A stretch of 64,000 nucleotides of DNA from Aspidiotus rigidus (Eukaryota; Arthropoda; Insecta; Hemiptera; Diaspididae): the NCBI GenBank assembly GCA_035079385.1, contig JAVHKY010000025.1, positions 19,628,501 to 19,692,500 on the forward strand, given 5' to 3'. Position numbers and translations under genes: made by a program. This document shows positions 53,899 to 62,239 of this stretch, piece after piece. Every line of letters begins with the position of its first letter. The stretch's first letter is position 1. The notes beneath the pieces were generated by a model. It saw only the letters and a list, made by a program, of their open reading frames with translations, made no database searches and was not told the origin of the DNA.

Positions 53899-54831
53899 TC
53901 ATGAAAGTGGACTTATTTGATCTGAATCAGGTTTGTGAGACAACTTATGTACTATCAAGAGTCCTTTCTGTGTGAATTGTTGGCCACAAATATCACATTT
54001 GAATGAACATCTCCGATCTGAATCATTTTCATGGGTCAATATATGTTTCTTTAGGGCACTTTTCCATGTAGATTTATACCCGCAATCATCACATTTGAAT
54101 AAATATCTCAGATCTGGATCAGTTTCATGGGTCAACTTGTGTTTGTTCCGATTCTGTTTCAGTGTAAATCTTCTCCCGCAAATATTACATCTGAATGGAC
54201 ATCTTTCAGCTGGATCTGTTTTATGGGTCAACATATGTCTGTACAGATAATCTTTCCGAAAAAACATTTTCTTGCAAATATCACATTTGAATTGACATCC
54301 TTCATTTGGATCTGTTTTATGGGTCAACTTATGTTTGTTCATATTCTCTTTCCGTGTAAACATTTTCTCGCAAATGTCACACTTAAATGGACATCTCTCA
54401 TCTGGATCAGTTTTATGGGTCAAGTTATGGTTGTTCTGACTCCATTTACATCTAAACCTTTTCCCGCAAATATCACACTTGAATGGGTATCTCTCATCTG
54501 GATCTGTTTTATGGGTCAACTTATGTCTGTTCAGATGACCTTTATGTGTAAACATTTTCTCGCAAATATCACATGTGAATAGACATCCGCTATTTGTGTC
54601 AGTTTCATGGATCAGCTTATGGGACTTCAAACTACTTCTCTGTGTGAAACTTTCCCCGCAAATATCACATTTGAATTGACATTTCCAATCTGTATCAAAC
54701 TCATGCATCAAAATATGGCTGGTTAGATCCCCCTTGTTTGAAAGTATTTTTCCACATATATCGCACTCAAACGGGTGTCCACCATCTGGATTAAATTTAT
54801 TGGTGGACATATTTGTTCCTATAGAATCCAT
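53899..54831 (-). CDS. C2H2 zinc-finger protein, ZNF unit 7, C-terminally truncated (9 fingers)
   Basis: Single-exon ORF of 310 residues starting MDSIGTNMSTNK. Nine fingers: first FECDICGKILSNKGDLTSHI, then 'CDICGESFTQRSSLKSH', 'CDICEKMFTHKGHLNRH' and others. Finger 4 has Gln (CKWSQNNH) and finger 7 Arg (LKQNRNKH) in place of the core Leu, so their folds may be weak. Finger 8 is the 'CDDCGYKSTWKSALKKH' type seen on the plus array. The frame ends SDQISPLS at a TGA where paralogs continue LECGV.GKKYTQG, so the degenerate finger and conserved C-terminal finger are lost through a deletion plus frameshift. The remaining finger array is intact and could still bind DNA; whether it is expressed is unknown. 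Confidence 0.85.
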   Translation of the reverse strand: MDSIGTNMSTNKFNPDGGHPFECDICGKILSNKGDLTSHILMHEFDTDWKCQFKCDICGESFTQRSSLKSHKLIHETDTNSGCLFTCDICEKMFTHKGHLNRHKLTHKTDPDERYPFKCDICGKRFRCKWSQNNHNLTHKTDPDERCPFKCDICEKMFTRKENMNKHKLTHKTDPNEGCQFKCDICKKMFFRKDYLYRHMLTHKTDPAERCPFRCNICGRRFTLKQNRNKHKLTHETDPDLRYLFKCDDCGYKSTWKSALKKHILTHENDSDRRCSFKCDICGQQFTQKGLLIVHKLSHKPDSDQISPLS

Positions 54832-55640
54832 TAGCAAATAACAATACTAAATTACCATTTTGGATTGAGGAGTTTTTGAAAGTGTATCTATCCTTTGTGG
54901 CATACTTTACTCCCACACGGTTTTTTGAAATAAAATACAATAATAAGAATGTGACCGCAATTCCACTCAATTTGAAGCCTCAGGCAAGTTATCTGCAATC
55001 AGTACGTATCAGTAAGTTTGAGACATGATTTTAGAATATTTTGATCATTATTGAGCTTTAAAATGAAGATGATAAATAAAAACCAAGACAGGTTTTTCAC
55101 AATTGGAACTTTATATCGAGATATTCCCCCCCTCCCATTTTAAGTATTCTTTCACCTGAACAAAATGAATAGGTGAAAGAATGAGAAGTATTATCCAAGA
55201 TTTAGGAACTACATACTTGTACAGAGCAGTACATATTTCATTTTCTTCCCAAGGGGAAACTAGGTATGCAAATATATTAAGCAAACTTTCAGTAACAATT
55301 GTAGGTACCTATCACTATCAAGGTTTATTAGAGATCATGAAGGTAAATGTTTGTAATTAAATGTTTCTCACCAAGTAATACACAGATCAACATGAACATC
55401 ATCAATTCATAATCAAGGTTTGAGTACAATTTCTCATCAATGATACTGGTATTAATACAATGCAAGGATTCCACATATTAATTACTTGCGTCCACGCGGA
55501 ATTGAAAATTGATCGATAATGGATTTGATGGAAGAAAATCAAATTTGAAAACAATTACAAACAATTGTCCGTCATCAATCAAATCTTTGACAAAAACTTT
55601 GATTCACAAAGAAATTGAAAGCATTAGGTAGGTCATGATA
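54832..55640. other. 5' flank (probable intron) of ZNF unit 7
   Basis: Holds the reversed acceptor-like site (CTGATTGCAG|ATAACTTGCC near 54,995), the single-copy AAACTAGGTATGCAAATAT target that is duplicated around fold-back element 1, and the 'TTTCTCACCAAGTAATACAC' block at 55,365. Non-coding. Confidence 0.55.
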
Positions 55641-55644
55641 GTTT

Positions 55645-55900
55645 TCAATACAGTTCTAAATCATATAGATCAATATAACCACAACAGATGAGGAAGAGAT
55701 GATTATGAATAAAACTTTTCAACGGAGGAATGTAAAAGGATAGAAAAATAGAAAGACACAAAGAGATAAGACAGGTGATTACGCCAGTAAAGATTAGTAA
55801 GCAGAACTGGACCGTGGTGATCGCAGCTGTAGAAGAGCCAGTGTTGCCAAATACTAAAAGAAGTGTTGACATACCATGTGCAATAAAACATTGGTAGGTG
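55645..55900 (-). promoter_or_regulatory. Conserved upstream module of ZNF unit 7
   Basis: Minus-strand core GGCAACACTGGC at 55,837-55,848, then 'TCTTCTACAGCTGCGATCAC' and 'CACGGTCCAG'. It is about 1.0 kb before the ATG and has the same tail as the other copies. Confidence 0.45.
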
Positions 55901-55959
55901 TGTCTTGTTTTTTGATTCATACTTATAAATGAGAAAATTTCCATGATCCTCATAGTGGG

Positions 55960-56203
55960 TTACAATTATGATTCCGATGATTCCATTCTGATGGTCATTT
56001 CAAAGAATAGTTTTGCTGGACGGAGTGACTATTACTTTTTTTTTTGCACAATGACAACATATTTGCAGTAATTCTTTTGTCACCACACATTGATTCATAA
56101 AACAGTATGTGGAAATCTAAATTGTTAAAATCGTCTGATATAGAAGTACTTGTCAAGTCCCTATCTTTCTATTTTAAAACAAACGTGGAGTTGACAGAAC
56201 ATA

Positions 56204-56245
<42 letters not shown>

Positions 56246-57546
56246 CACCAACGACGAAAATTTAATTAATGTACCTGAGGTAGAATCTTTTTCGACCAAC
56301 GGTCATTATCAACTAACCCGTCAGTCAAAAACGTTTCGACGAGTACCTTACATTAATCAAATGTTCGACGTCAGTATTTTTTGTTTTTCTTTTTGTTTCA
56401 TATGTTCTGATGAAATATGTTGCGCCACTATGGAATTGATCAAAGTTAAATTTGGAGTAACGAGGAATGCTAAATTTTGGTACATTAGACCAATGATTAT
56501 GTTCCACAAAGCTATAAGGTATGTTTAAGAGCAAAATGACTTCAGGAAGTTACAGCTTTGGAGTTAAACATGGGTAGGGGTGGAAAAATTAGGACTATCA
56601 AATTCTTGATGAAGATGGGAACTCTAACACTTACATAAACGCATGACTGAATTGCTTCTGGTTAGAAATATTTTTGGTATAGGTAATTTAGAAAATATAC
56701 AAGCTAGAAAGGAACTGAGAATATCAGTAGATTTGATCCTCACAGAGAAGAGCTGAAAAAGGAATACGTGTTTTGAATCAGGGAAAAAATCTACTTGATT
56801 TTACAAATGATTCATATCAAAGAGTTGCAGATGTATAAGGGAGAGATCAAAAATTTATTTTATTGTAGGTAGGCTTATTCTTTTTATTTTTAATCTTCAG
56901 GGAATTGCCGCTCAACATTTCAGAGCTAAATACTTGCATAATTAGAGCTGATCAGCAAGCTATTTGATTTATACTTCAATTATGCTCCGACTGCACTGAA
57001 GTGTGGATTTTAGTGCTTTATTTAATATTAAGGCCTGATTTATACTCGACATTGGTATATTAGTTCTCCAATTAAGATTCTTACAGCCCAGGTGGGGTCA
57101 AATATCTTCAAGAAAACTATCCCAAAAAAATTTGTTCCAAATTCAGGCTAGTCAAAAATACTTATTTCTAAATTATAGTTTCAATAAATTTCATAATTTT
57201 ACAAGATGAAAGATTCTTAGACTTCAATTTCAAATAAATAAACTTATTTCGTTTATTTATGGTAGTAAGTACATCAAGAAATATTTATCTAACATGTTCT
57301 TTTATATGAGTGAATGATAGGTCAGGTCCTGAAAACTCAAAATTGTAAATAAAGGACTAAATAGCTACAATCAGAACAAATATTCTCAAATGCAGGTCAT
57401 TTAAAAATATTGATAGAAAGCTTTACATCAATGCTCTACAGGTGCTTTCTTGGTTTCAGCCATCAATCTTCAGTGATTCCTTATTTACAAATATCACTTT
57501 CCGACCTTTCACCTTCCTGTGCAATTGATGGAACAAAATTAGGGTT
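55960..57546. other. ZNF inter-unit spacer, with (CA)n
   Basis: Non-coding. From about 56,545 the sequence is repeated at 58,147 onward (see repeat entry). No gene seen. Confidence 0.55.
56205..56242. repeat. (CA)n microsatellite
   Basis: Nineteen uninterrupted CA dinucleotides followed by AAACACC. Confidence 0.97.
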
Positions 57547-57735
57547 GAATTGAACAGGAGGAATAATACAGCACGTAACAGATTAGAGAGTCCGGAACTA
57601 GAGTTTTATCATCGAAATTTTTTAGTTAGATGACTAGAGAAACACCACAACGGAAAAGAGGTAGAACAGAAATGAAATAAAAATTAAATTAAATTAAAGT
57701 ATAAAATAGGATAAATTGGTCAAAACAATATAATG
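56545..57735. repeat. Segmental duplication, copy 1 (copy 2 at about 58,147-59,330)
   Basis: Both copies start at 'TTACAGCTTTGGAGTTAAAC' and run in parallel through 'ATTCTTGATGAAGATGGGAA', 'CAAGCTATTTGAT', 'TCAGTGATTCCTTATTTACA' and 'CAATTGATGGAACAAAATTA' into the left arm of a fold-back element. The copies differ by scattered small changes and short gaps. The ZNF relic at 57,760-58,140 lies between them, so the unit duplicated is about 1.6 kb. Confidence 0.85.
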
Positions 57736-57740
57736 ATATT
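57547..57740 (-). mobile_element. Truncated Penelope-like arm fused to a ZNF relic
   Basis: Sequence from AATTGAACAGGAGGAATAAT through CCGGAACTAGAGTTTTATCA to AATATAATGATA matches the left arm of the element at 59,104-59,698 and the reverse complement of its right arm. It stops abruptly at 57,740, where ZNF-relic sequence starts. The last part of the relic reading frame (after KRHMKRCVEKGPPTKM) therefore comes from this element. Confidence 0.6.
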
Positions 57741-57759
57741 TTCTCAAAACTAACATTTT

Positions 57760-58140
57760 TGTAGGAGGCCCCTTTTCCACGCAGCGCTTCATATGTCGCT
57801 TCAGATTAGCTTTGATTGCACATTTAAATTCACAGTTATCACATTTGAATTGACATCTCCGATCTGGATCAGTTTCATGGATCAACATATGTTGCTGTAG
57901 ATAATCTTTGCGTGTACATTTAAACACACAAATATCACATTTGAATTGATATTTTCGATCTGGATCAGTTTCATGCATCAACTCATGTTTGTTCATACTC
58001 CCTTTCTGTGTAAATTTTCTCCCGCAAATATTACATCTGAATGGATATCTTTCATCTGGGTCTGTTTTATGGGTCAACTGATGTCTGTTCAGATGGCCTC
58101 TATGTATAAACCTTTTCCCATAAATATCACACTTGAATGG
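57760..58140 (-). pseudogene. ZNF relic of four fingers
   Basis: The minus-strand frame from 58,140 reads CDIYGKRFIHRGHLNRH (second Cys lost to Tyr), CNICGRKFTQKGSMNKH, CDICVFKCTRKDYLQQH and CDNCEFKCAIKANLKRHMKR, the last lacking its final His. The 'CDNCEFKC' and 'CDICVFKCTRKDYL' forms are closest to unit 8. There is no start, no N-terminus and no family C-terminus; duplicated spacer begins abruptly at 58,141. An internal fragment only. Confidence 0.8.
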
Positions 58141-58146
58141 GGATAA

Positions 58147-59330
58147 ATTACAGCTTTGGAGTTAAACATGAGAGTTGGGTGGCAAAATAAGGACTATCAA
58201 ATTCTTGATGAAGATGGGAACTGTAACACTTGCATGAAAGCATGACTAAATTGCTTGCGGTTTGAAATATTTTTGGTATAATTTAGAAAATATACAAGAT
58301 AGAAAGGAACTGAGAATATCAGTAGATTTGATCCTCACAGAGAAGAACTGAAAAAGGAATACAAGTTTTGAATCAGGGAAAAAATCTACTTGATTTTACA
58401 AATGATTTATGTATATCAAAGGGTTGCAGATCTAATGGAGAGATCAAAAATTTATTTTATTGTAGGTAGGCTTATTCGTTTTATTTTTAATCTTCAGAGA
58501 ATTGCCGCCAACTGTTCAGAGCTAAATACTTGCATAATTAGAGCTGATCAGCAAGCTATTTGATACATACTTCAATTATGCTCTGACTGTACTGAACTGT
58601 GGATTTTAGGGCTATATTTAATATTAAGGCCTGATTTACAGCCCAAGTGGGGCCAAATATCTTCAAAGAAACTATCCCAAAAAAATTTGTTCAAAATTCA
58701 GGCTAGTCAGAAATACTTATTTCTTATTTATAGTTTCAAAAAAAATTCATAATTTTACAAAATGAAAGATTCTGAAACTTCAATTTCAAATAAATAAACT
58801 TATTTCGTTTATTTATGGTAGGTAGTACATCAAAAAATGTTTTTCCAACATGTTCTTTCATATGAGTGAATGATAGATCAGGTCCTGAAAACTCAAATTG
58901 TAAATAAAAGACTAAATAGCTACAATCAGAAACAATTTATCTCAAATGCAGGTCATTTAAAAATATTGATACAAAGCTTTACATCAATGCTCTATAGGTG
59001 CTTTATTGGTTTCACCTATCAACCTTCAGTGATTCCTTATTTACAAATATCTCTTTCCAACCTTTTACCTTCCTGTGCAATTGATGGAACAAAATTAGGG
59101 TTGAATAGAATAGGAGGAACAATACAGCACGTAGAAGATTGGAGAGTCCTAACAGATTAGAGAGTCCGGAACTAGAGTTTCATTATTGAAATCTTTTAGT
59201 TAAATGACTAGAGAAACACCACAACGGAAAAGTGGTAGAACAGAAATAAAATTTTAAAAAAATAAAAAAAAAGTATAAAATAGGAAAAATTGGTCAAAAT
59301 AATATAATGATAAATTTGTCAAAAATATAA
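58147..59330. repeat. Segmental duplication, copy 2
   Basis: Partner of 56,545-57,735. It lacks about 65 bases between 'AAGGCCTGATTTA' and 'CAGCCCAAGTGGGG' that copy 1 has. It ends within fold-back element 2. No coding frame. Confidence 0.85.
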
Positions 59331-59698
59331 ATTTAGATTAGTTCCGAGGACTAGTTGTTCAACCGTTTTCTCTCCTGATGATGATAGACGCCAGATCTAT
59401 CAAAACCGGTCGAACAACTAGTCCTCGGAACTAATCTAAATTTATATTTTCGAAAAATTTATCATTATATTATTTTGTCCAATTTTTCCTATTTTATACT
59501 TTTATTTTATTTTATTTTTATTTTATTTCTGTTCTACCTCTTTTCCGTTGTGGTGTTTCTCTAGTCATCTTACTAAAAAATTTCGATAATAAAACTCTAG
59601 TTCCGGACTCTCTAATCTGTTACGTGCTGTATTATTCCTCCTATTCTATTCAAATGGTTCGTAGTCACGAGGAAAACATTCAAAAAAAAAAAAAAATT
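59104..59698 (+). mobile_element. Fold-back Penelope-like element 2, with 14-bp imperfect target-site duplication
   Basis: Flanks are CAAAATTAGGGTTG (59,090-59,103) and CAAAATTTGGGTTG (59,699-59,712), one mismatch; the related site at 63.6 kb reads AACCAAGGGTTGGTAAAGGA without an insert. Arms of about 250-270 bases (AGTCCGGAACTAGAG on one side, CTCTAGTTCCGGACT on the other) flank a central hammerhead-like motif. The right tail ATTCAAATGGTTCGTAGTCA, CGAGGAAAACATTC, A-run resembles that of element 1, and CTGTTACGT before it also matches. The left arm is an inverted copy truncated at the CCGG of the ribozyme-like core. No ORF; mobilised, if at all, by an autonomous partner. Confidence 0.65.
59375..59412 (+). 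ncRNA. Hammerhead-like motif at centre of fold-back element 2
   Basis: CTGATGA (59,375-59,381), stem GATAG / CTATC around a nine-base loop, then AAAACCGGTCG. The CTGATGA box is intact and ACCGGTC is the expected short stem III plus cleavage triplet. But one extra T follows CTGATGA, and the G of the GAAA box is A (CTATCAAAACC). Expected to be inactive or weak. The palindrome arms immediately outside would act as a very long stem I. Confidence 0.45.
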
Positions 59699-59712
59699 CA
59701 AAATTTGGGTTG

Positions 59713-60215
59713 GTAAAGGAATGAAAAAAAAAAAAAAAAAAAAAAAAATCAGTATTAGGCAAATTCAAAAGATGAGGTTCCAAGGTAAGCTTGAATGAAA
59801 ATGAGCAGTGATTTGGTACCTATATTGTTTGCTGTTTTAGAATATCTTTCTATCTTATGCCATACATTCTATTCAAGACCATACTAAAGTAATGAATCCT
59901 GTAAGATAACAACCAGTTACTGAAGAAGTAAAATACTGAAAAAATCCAAACTAAAAAAAAGACAGAATATTGAATAGGTTTCCTTATTTCACATCATGTC
60001 ACAAGTACAGTCTGAATAGTAATTAGAATTCATATCTAAACTTTTAAATCCACCCTTAAATGAAAGGTATTGAAAAGCACCAATTCCAAGCCACCAAAAG
60101 AAGCAAAAAACATCTTAAAAAGTTCTACAAATATGATAATTAAATGTGAATACATTTCTAAGATTACTACATACATTTTACCCGTTCAAATAACAACAAT
60201 TACTCTATATCTAAG
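59713..60215. other. 3' flank of ZNF unit 8
   Basis: A poly(A) run at about 59,726-59,748, then family spacer ('AAAAAAGACAGAATATTGAA', 'CCTTATTTCACATCATGTCA'). Non-coding. Confidence 0.5.
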
Positions 60216-61310
60216 TTAAATATCACATGTATGAATATTGAACTCATTATGAATCTTTTGTTCAGACTCCTCAGTAAATATTTTATTACATACCTTACAC
60301 TGGAATGAATTATTTTCATTGAGATTAGACTTGTCAGTAAATATATCATTTGCTAAACTATGCTGTATTGTATTTTCTTTTTCACAAGTATATTCCAAAG
60401 CACATGCCAGAAATGGATGGGATGCACTCTGGGTCATCACATGTTTCTTCATTTCCCTTTTCTGTGTACAACATTCCTCAGAAATGTCACACTTCAATCG
60501 ATCATTTTCATGGGTCATCTTATGTTTGTTCAGATGCCCTCGCTGTCTGAATGTTTTCCCACATATATCACAAATGAATGGAAATCTGTGATCTGGATTA
60601 GTTTCATGGGTCAACATATGTCGCTTCAGATTACCTTTGAATGCACATTGAAATTCACAGTTGTCACATTTGAATTGACATCTCCGATGTGGATCAGTTT
60701 CATGGCTCAACATATGTTGCTTTAGATTATCTTTGCGTGTACATTTAAACCCACAAATATCACATTTGAATTGATATTTCCGATCTGGATCAGTTTCATG
60801 GATCAACATATGTCGCTTTAGATAACATTTGTGTGTACATTTAAACCCACAAATATCACATTTGAATTGATATTTCCAATCTGGATCAGTTTCATGGGTC
60901 AACATATGTCGCTCCAGATTACTTTTGAATGCACATTTAAATTCACAGTTATCACATTTGAATGGACATCTCCGATCTGGATCAGTTTCATGGGTCAACA
61001 TATGTTGCTTCAGATTACCTTTGTGTGTACATTTAAACCCACAAATATCACATTTGAATTGATATATCCGATCTGGATCAGTTTCATGGATCACCTTATG
61101 TACTTTCAAACTACTTCCTTGTGTAAATCTTTTCCCGCAAATATCACATTTGAATGGACATCTCCGATCTGGATCAGTTTCATGCGTCAAAATATGTATG
61201 TTTAGACTCCATGGGTTTGAAAGTATTTTTCCACAAATATAACACTCAAACGGGTGTCCCCTACCTGGATCAACTTTATTGGTCGACATATTTGTTCTAA
61301 TAGAATCCAT
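60216..61310 (-). CDS. C2H2 zinc-finger protein, ZNF unit 8 (8 fingers, divergent subtype)
   Basis: Single-exon ORF of 364 residues starting MDSIRTNMSTNK in the family context. Eight fingers: FECYICGKILSNPWSLNIHI, 'CDICGKRFTQGSSLKVH', then five of the GFKC/EFKC type ('CDICGFKCTHKGNLKQH', 'CDNCEFKCAFKSNLERH' alternating), then 'CDICGKTFRQRGHLNKH'. A degenerate finger (CDISEECCTQKREMKKHVMT) lacks a normal Cys pair. The C-terminal region differs from units 1-7 (ALEYTCEKENTIQHSLANDI) but ends with the same finger (CKVCNKIFTEESEQKIHNEF, NIHTCDI). The relics at 46.9, 53.1 and 57.8 kb are derived from this subtype. Predicted nuclear DNA-binding protein; target unknown. The frame is undamaged. Confidence 0.9.
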   Translation of the reverse strand: MDSIRTNMSTNKVDPGRGHPFECYICGKILSNPWSLNIHILTHETDPDRRCPFKCDICGKRFTQGSSLKVHKVIHETDPDRIYQFKCDICGFKCTHKGNLKQHMLTHETDPDRRCPFKCDNCEFKCAFKSNLERHMLTHETDPDWKYQFKCDICGFKCTHKCYLKRHMLIHETDPDRKYQFKCDICGFKCTRKDNLKQHMLSHETDPHRRCQFKCDNCEFQCAFKGNLKRHMLTHETNPDHRFPFICDICGKTFRQRGHLNKHKMTHENDRLKCDISEECCTQKREMKKHVMTQSASHPFLACALEYTCEKENTIQHSLANDIFTDKSNLNENNSFQCKVCNKIFTEESEQKIHNEFNIHTCDI

Positions 61311-62020
61311 TAGCAAATAATAAAACTATATTACCATCTTACATTGAGAAGATTCAGAAAGTCCAAATCTATTCTATGTGGCACACTTCACTCCTAGAAA
61401 TTGTAATAAATAAAAGAACAGCAATGTGACCACCATTTTATTCAACTGTACGCCTCAAGCAAGTGAACTCCATTTTTACCTGCAATCAGTATCAAATTTT
61501 AGAATATTTTCACCATAATTGAGCACTACAATGAAGAGGATGAATAAAAATCAAGGTAGGATTTTCACAATAGAAACTCCATTTTTAGACATTTTCCCTC
61601 TGTTTCAAGAATTATTTCACAATAATGAAATGAATAGGTGAAGGAAGGTTCAGGAACTTCAGTGCAGTACACATTTCACCTCCTTCCCAAGGGAAAACTA
61701 TGCAAATAATTATACTCATGCGTATGAAGCAAATTTTCAAAGATAATGTCAGTACCTAATACTAATTTTGTGAAGATAAATGTTTGTAATTAAATGTTTC
61801 TCACCAAAAAATGCACTGACCATCAGCAACATCATCAATTCATAATCAAGGTTCAAGTCCAACTTCTCATGGAAATGAAAACGGATCAATAATGAAGTTA
61901 ACAGATAAAAATCAAATTTGAAAAAATGACCAACAATCACTGTCCATTATGAATCAAATTGGATTCACAAAGAAATTAAGATTAGGTCATCATGGTACTT
62001 CATCCAACACAGTTCTAAAT
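61311..62020. other. 5' flank (probable intron) of ZNF unit 8
   Basis: Contains the reversed 'TTTCTCACCAAAAAATGCAC' block (61,797) and family flank sequence. The acceptor-like string is present as ACTGATTGCAGGTAAAAATG (near 61,490). Non-coding. Confidence 0.5.
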
Positions 62021-62022
62021 TG

Positions 62023-62220
62023 TCAAGATAAAGGTAACCGACAAAAGAAGGAATGAACATACACCAAACAGTTTAATGGCAGAATGTAAAAGGATTGAAA
62101 AGAAAACAAGTGATAAGACAAGTGACTACACCAGTAGGAATGAGTAAGCAGACCAATGTTGCCAAATATTAAAGAGTTGTGTTCACATACCATGTGCAAT
62201 ACAATATTGGTATGTAGTGA
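62023..62220 (-). promoter_or_regulatory. Conserved upstream module of ZNF unit 8 (deleted form)
   Basis: Minus-strand core GGCAACATTGGT at 62,152-62,163, followed directly by 'CTGCTTACTCATTCC'. The 'TCTACAGCTGCGATCACCACG' segment of other copies is deleted. It is about 0.85 kb before the ATG. Confidence 0.4.
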
Positions 62221-62239
62221 AAAGTCCGACAATAATCAC

